Of a DNA stretch of 64,000 nt, positions 58,746-64,000 are shown one piece after another. The stretch is from NCBI GenBank assembly GCA_003342895.1, contig PTFA01000081.1, positions 124,001 to 188,000 of the forward strand, read 5' to 3'. A program made the position numbers and the translations under genes. The stretch is from Casuarius casuarius (taxonomy: Eukaryota > Chordata > Aves > Casuariiformes > Casuariidae). Every line of letters starts with the position of its first letter. Position 1 is the stretch's first letter. The notes below the pieces were generated by a model. That model was not told the DNA's origin. It saw nothing but the letters and a program-made list of their open reading frames with translations, and made no database searches.

Positions 58746-61700
58746 ATATAAATGCACAGGACTGTAGGATTTGAGAACCAGTAACACTGGGGGATTGAAC
58801 TTCCTGTGTGTTTTTATTGTGAATTAACAATGCAACAATCAGACTTTTACTTGAACTATATTATCAATAACAATGTCTAATTTTATGTGGTTTACGTATT
58901 GCTATAGCTGAGGGCCTCTTCCAAACTCCCCAAGTAAATGCAACGAGCAGAAAAGGAGCTAACAAGCCAAACGCCAGTGTGTCTTTGTAGGATAGACACG
59001 TAGCAACTCTGAAAAGGAATCAGCACTTCATTTTAGTTACTAAATTAACAGCCGAATTATTTGAAATCCTGACAGTGACCCGTATGGACTCTCCTAGTTC
59101 TAAATTTATTCCATGCCAAGATTCTCCTAAACTGCTTTCAAGTCTAATGGCAAGTTATTAGAAATATCTCAGTACGATTAAACTCCTGGTTTACAATCAC
59201 CCACATTCCTGCCTCTACCATACTTCTATATTAAACAATTTATGATCACTTTTTAAAATACAGTTTCTAAGCAAAAGGTGACCCAAATGGATGTTCCTGT
59301 CAGCATGACATAGCAGGCTGTAACTACACAAATACCTGTGTTCAAAACAGCCTCATGATGGAGGGCAAAAAAGGCTCTACTTCTACCATTGTCTAGGTAT
59401 GGCAAATGAGTGATTGCATGCTGTAATTGCAGTAGCAGGATAATTAGGAGAGTTGTACTGGTGTAAATACCTCATGGCAGTGACCAGCACCAGTTTCCAT
59501 TGGAGATCAGGCCAGAGAGGCAAAAGTGCATTGGAAACTAGATGTTTCTGACTCCGTATTCCTGTGCTCAAGCTTCTTTTCCACCCTGGTAACAAACTAA
59601 AGGAGCCATTCAGGTTTTTCTCATTTCAGAGAGGTAAAACAGTCCACCACAACGCCCAACAACTGCAGTCGGAGGAGTCTTCTTGGCAAAATTGTCAGCT
59701 CTAAGCTCATCTTTATTAAATTGTTTTGAGAGAAGCCACCAGGACAAAAAAAATCCGTATATAAATTTTGTAATTAAAGGTGACAATCTTAACACTCTGC
59801 AAAATGTGCACAGAAGTAATAAATCCAGTATTAAATACCAAGTTCAGTATGCTTTTGGCTATACAACAATTTCAGCCGCCTTTCGTTCCCACATTATAAC
59901 CAATCATTAATATGTATTCTTTAGATCTATAATGATGGGAGGGTGTTAAATTTAGGAAATATAAGGAGTATTTCTTCATGATATTCTTTTTGACCAGAAG
60001 AGCACCATAAGAGAACTTATCTAGTATTTCATTGTGACAATGTTTTCCTATCATTTCATTCAAATTATCATTCATGTACAGTATTTATTTTTAATTTAAA
60101 ATTAAAACACTGAATAATTAAGTACCATAGAGAATACTAATGTGTGGAACAAAGTGGGACAAATAGACTCTGTCTACAAGATTTCTATGATCCTCTCTCC
60201 ATTAACATAAGCATGAGTTCTACTGGGTATTTACATATTAGATTTGGCAAGCAATAATACAATGAGAAGTAATTTCTGCATTAATATTTTCTCTTTCAAA
60301 TAAGACAAGTTCCTGAACTTGTCAAACATAAATGCAAAATTATGAAAAACAATCTTAAGCAAAAACTCTTGCTATTAAAATGCATGGCAACTAATTATTG
60401 ATCTGATGCTATTCTGCATAAAGGAGACATGCTCGACTGAACAGAAATATTTTAAAATCATTAATATACATGTGTTTATTTTACTGAGTCTAAATTGGAA
60501 GTGGTAGATTATTCTTATTGTCTAACAAATTAGGAAGTGTGACAATACCTCTGTACAGTGCTGATGTATGATATCTTTCTTCTTATACTTATTAATTTCT
60601 GTCAAATTAAAACTAAAACACTACTGGAAACCTTGAACAGCCATAATATGAAAATCAAATGTCAATTGCCATTAGAAAAGCCATAGTACCTCAGATTGCT
60701 CCAGGCAAACACACAGAGATACAATACTAAACACTGTCTTTGTATAAGAAAGGAGAGGAAAAAATCTCTTATGGGACGTGCTGCCAGTTGAAGCTGAAGC
60801 CCTGTCAAAACTGCAGTTCTGCTGTGGGAACATGGAGAAATCGAAAATCTTTGTGCAGCTGGGGTTTCTCTTCCCTTCAGTTTTCCACTTAAAACAAAAA
60901 CCTAAGTGAAATTCAGTTCACTGCAGATTTGCCAATGCATCATTTCACTCTAAGGACAGATTAATAATTTCTGAACTTATTTCAACTGAGTTTCATGGCC
61001 AAAATATCCTGTAATTTTACACCTCCTCACAATGACCTTTATACTGTACTTATTTTACAAAATATCACTGGTAACATTTTTTCCATTCCAACAAGCTTCA
61101 GGATACATATATCTTGATATTACTTTGGAATTACTATGGTGTGGAGTGCTCCGTAAATAATCAGTGACATGTAGCTCATTCACTGTAAAATTCTGAAGAG
61201 CATAATACTGAAGACTGTTCATCTTTAATTCATTTTGTACAAGTCAAAGTTAACCTTTATGGAAGGTACAATCTCATTTTGATGAATCCCTAAATCGGCC
61301 ATACTAACTTAACTCTGGATAATCACAAAAATATATTGTAGCACTAGCTATGTACCTGCTGCACAATGTGACTTCCCCAGAGAAAGTGCTATGACAGAAC
61401 AACTCACCTCTATAGCCTGGACAACCCAAAAGCTGTTTCTTTAAACTTCTTTAAACCAGGCTCTGACACCATGGCTCATGGCATCCTTAGCAAGTTTTCT
61501 TTCAGCTATTCACTGAGGCAAAGTAGCAAAGGCTCCTCTCATAGCTATAAGTTTTTATAAGTTAATATCCCACTGCCAGAATACGCAATGCACCCAAATG
61601 ATATGTGATGCACCCAAAGGCACCAAAGTAGTTAAACAAATTCCCAGAAGTGTCCTCTTCCACAGAATATTAACACATTGATACATTGCTTGCATATAGA

Positions 61701-64000
61701 TACTCTATCTGAAATTGCATTGCTACACTACTGAAAAAGATTTCAACATTCAGACTCCCGTACACCACTGTTGTCAGGGAGAATTAAATACAACGTAAGA
61801 GTTCTTGTTCTATAGCATTGCCAGGGTTAGGACATTTCTTTTTTCTAGAAGATAAAATATATTCTTAGCTATGTTGGTGATCCAGAGATCAGCGGAGTGA
61901 AGTAACATCTACCCTCTCCACGGGCACCTGCCTTCGTAGCCTTCCCTTTGCCAGCATCTAATGCTGCTCCAGAGAACACGAGCGATGATTATCCAGAAAA
62001 AAACATACAATTTCTGTGATTCACTAACTCTTGTTTTAACACCTCTTTTGGCAAGGTATTTACAGCTCTAGGCCTGGCTTCTCTTTGCAGATTAGGCCCT
62101 TTGTTTGCCATCCACTACCCCCTATTCTCTGGTCCTCTTTGTGGCTGTTGGGTCCAGGATGTTGTGCTGCTGTGACCCGCTGCTCCTCACCAAGATTTCT
62201 GTCGCTGTTGGCTCTCCTGGCAGGGGCAAATCACTCTTGACTTGTACTCACTGTTCTTTTGCTGTGGTGTTTTATTGTTTTTGTACATATTGATCTGTTT
62301 TTGGAGTTGTTGGACCCAAACATCTCTTTCCATGAAAATGTCCACGAGAAAAAAATTCTGCAGGATGAAAAACTCCAAAAAATTTCTCTGACAATCTTCC
62401 CTCAAGCCATGTTTTTCAGAGGCAAATAAATGATTCACATGGAACACGTTGCTAATAAAGACTGGAACAAGCAATAGTTCCTCCCTATAAAAGGAAGGAA
62501 AGAGAGGTCTAAACTGGTATTTCTAGAGCCCTGAGCCTCTAGGCTGTCTCCAAGACCTCTGTCTACCACCTGTTTTCCAATAGCAAAGATCTATTAGAGC
62601 ATGCGCAAGACAGGCAGTACAGTGGTTTTGTAATTTTGGTGAAGGCATTTTGCCACATCAGACAAAGTCAGTTTTCCCTGAAAACTGCTCACTACGTCTG
62701 AGCACAATTTTCTCTCTTTCAGTAAAAACAAACAGGAGGCTTGATGAATAAAGCAGTAGAAAGCACCAACCATCTTGAAGGGAATTGGTTCATTTCATTT
62801 ACCCAACAAGACTATATTAGGATTTTTCCCCTGTTTAGGCAGTAGAATTTTGCCAAATACAGTTCATTAAAACTACATCCAAAATTCCTTACAAATAAGA
62901 ATAATACAAAGTAATCAGCAAAGAAGGGTTGATGTAAAGACGTCACGCCAGCCTTCAGGGATTCGGGCAAACAATTGTCCAAGGTCTTTCGGTTTCCCCT
63001 CTTCCCTGGGCAGTTATTCTTTCACCTTTATCCCCTGCCAATGCCAGGTGGGAAAAGCAAGTATTTTATTTGTGTTGTGGTAGTACCTAACAGCTCGTCT
63101 CATAAATGGACCCCGCTGAGTTATGTGTTATGTAAACCGTGCAGTAATGCAGCATTATTTCTAGCAAGGAACACAGTGGTGTAGGAATAATTGTGAAATT
63201 TTAACAGTTTGTCTCACATTGATCTATTCCTTCATCTCAACCTTTCCCATCACTGGAGATTGACTAGGATATAAACATGCAGAAACAGAAATAAAGATTT
63301 TTAATAGGTCAAGTCTCTGAAAATTAGAGTAGCTTGGAGGAGGTCAATAGAGCTATACTGATGAACAACAGCTGTACATCTCTCACCTATGGCATATTTG
63401 CCCCACATATATATTTGGCAAGAAAAATTACTACAAAAAAATTTCAGAAATACTTCTATAATGTTTTACATGAATCCCAAAATGCAGCTCAATAAATATT
63501 TTGAACATCTACCCTACGAACATATTGAGTTGTGAAAATTGTGCTGTTCTTTTGATGTAGCAAGCTGAGAGCTCTTACTGAATCAACTTTATAATGAATT
63601 CTTTCAGATCCTGATGAAAATGGTTCACTTACTAAGGAACTTAGCTTGATTTTGAAATTAATGTGGTAATTTAAAACTACTTTGGTAAAAAAGGTTTAAT
63701 GACAGCTGAAACCTGGGAAAGGATAAAAGATGGAGACTCAATGAATAAAGCATTTCTGCTTTTGCTCTCCTGGTTTAGCTGATGGCTAGCACCAGTGCTG
63801 TTTTCCAGGACTATTACTTGTTATCGCATAACAAATTGTTCAACCTGAGCTCTTAATATGGGAGACAGACACTACATGAAATCTCCTGAGTAACTTTTGG
63901 CTGCACTGAAACTGGTGACAGAACTCCGGGATTTTCTGTGGTCTCAGCTTGCTTCTAACCTTCATAAACTAACTTCAATGACAAAAACTGAATGGCAGAA
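58746..64000. other. Intergenic DNA, AT-rich
   Basis: I see no gene in this stretch. 'gttgtactggtgtaaatacc' with 'ggagatcaggcca' downstream (59452-59517) looks like another old amniote repeat piece. Otherwise there are only scattered A/T runs and short ORFs without motifs. No DMRTA2-like DM domain, the gene expected further downstream from mammalian synteny, is present. Confidence 0.5.
59450..59520. repeat. Fragment of an old amniote interspersed repeat
   Basis: It contains TACTGGTGTAAATACCTC and, 50 bp later, TTGGAGATCAGGCCAG. This is the arrangement of a common amniote element (TTACACCGGTGTAAAT ... GGAGATCAGAATCAGGCC). Confidence 0.4.

Overview
The window is vertebrate nuclear DNA, most likely from a bird, and possibly from a slowly evolving lineage. 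The evidence is a multi-exon gene with GT-AG introns, sparse repeats, a CR1 3' end of avian type (about 29440-29770), and several decayed but readable old amniote LINE and SINE copies. The ORFs outside the exons look like chance reading frames. No bacterial, viral or plasmid organisation is present.

The left half (1 to about 34.1 kb) is the 3' part of one plus-strand gene, ELAVL4 (HuD), a neuronal RNA-binding protein of the Hu/ELAV family. Five coding exons are present: second half of RRM1 (12765-12868), first half of RRM2 (24014-24167), second half of RRM2 plus start of the hinge (24580-24805), the 39-nt alternative hinge exon (26214-26252), and the terminal exon with RRM3 and the stop (30653-30980). 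Spliced together they give one open frame of about 282 residues. The N-terminal exon with the start codon and first half of RRM1 lies left of the window. The 3' UTR is AU-rich and has several AATAAA signals, the last at 34119. HuD is chosen over HuB and HuC by the residues [50 protein letters not shown] and the final KS.

The introns hold a long LINE reverse-transcriptase relic on the minus strand (about 7255-8990), tRNA-derived SINEs, a CpG island (about 17440-18140) and a perfect 15-bp hairpin in the short intron that splits RRM2. They also hold an exon-like sequence resembling the 39-nt hinge exon (about 26755).

The right half (34.1-64 kb) appears intergenic. It contains no protein-coding gene I can support. 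Near its left edge are a perfect 24-bp palindrome, a TG/TA tract with dyad symmetry, a long GC/CA alternating tract, and a second CpG island (about 36925-37530). Further right are two more LINE relics (54330-55450 minus, 58380-58745 plus), MIR-like SINEs, and AT-rich repeat-free blocks that could be conserved regulatory elements. I found no new multi-gene system. The points most worth checking are the RNA-structure and splicing features of ELAVL4 and the two unassigned CpG islands.
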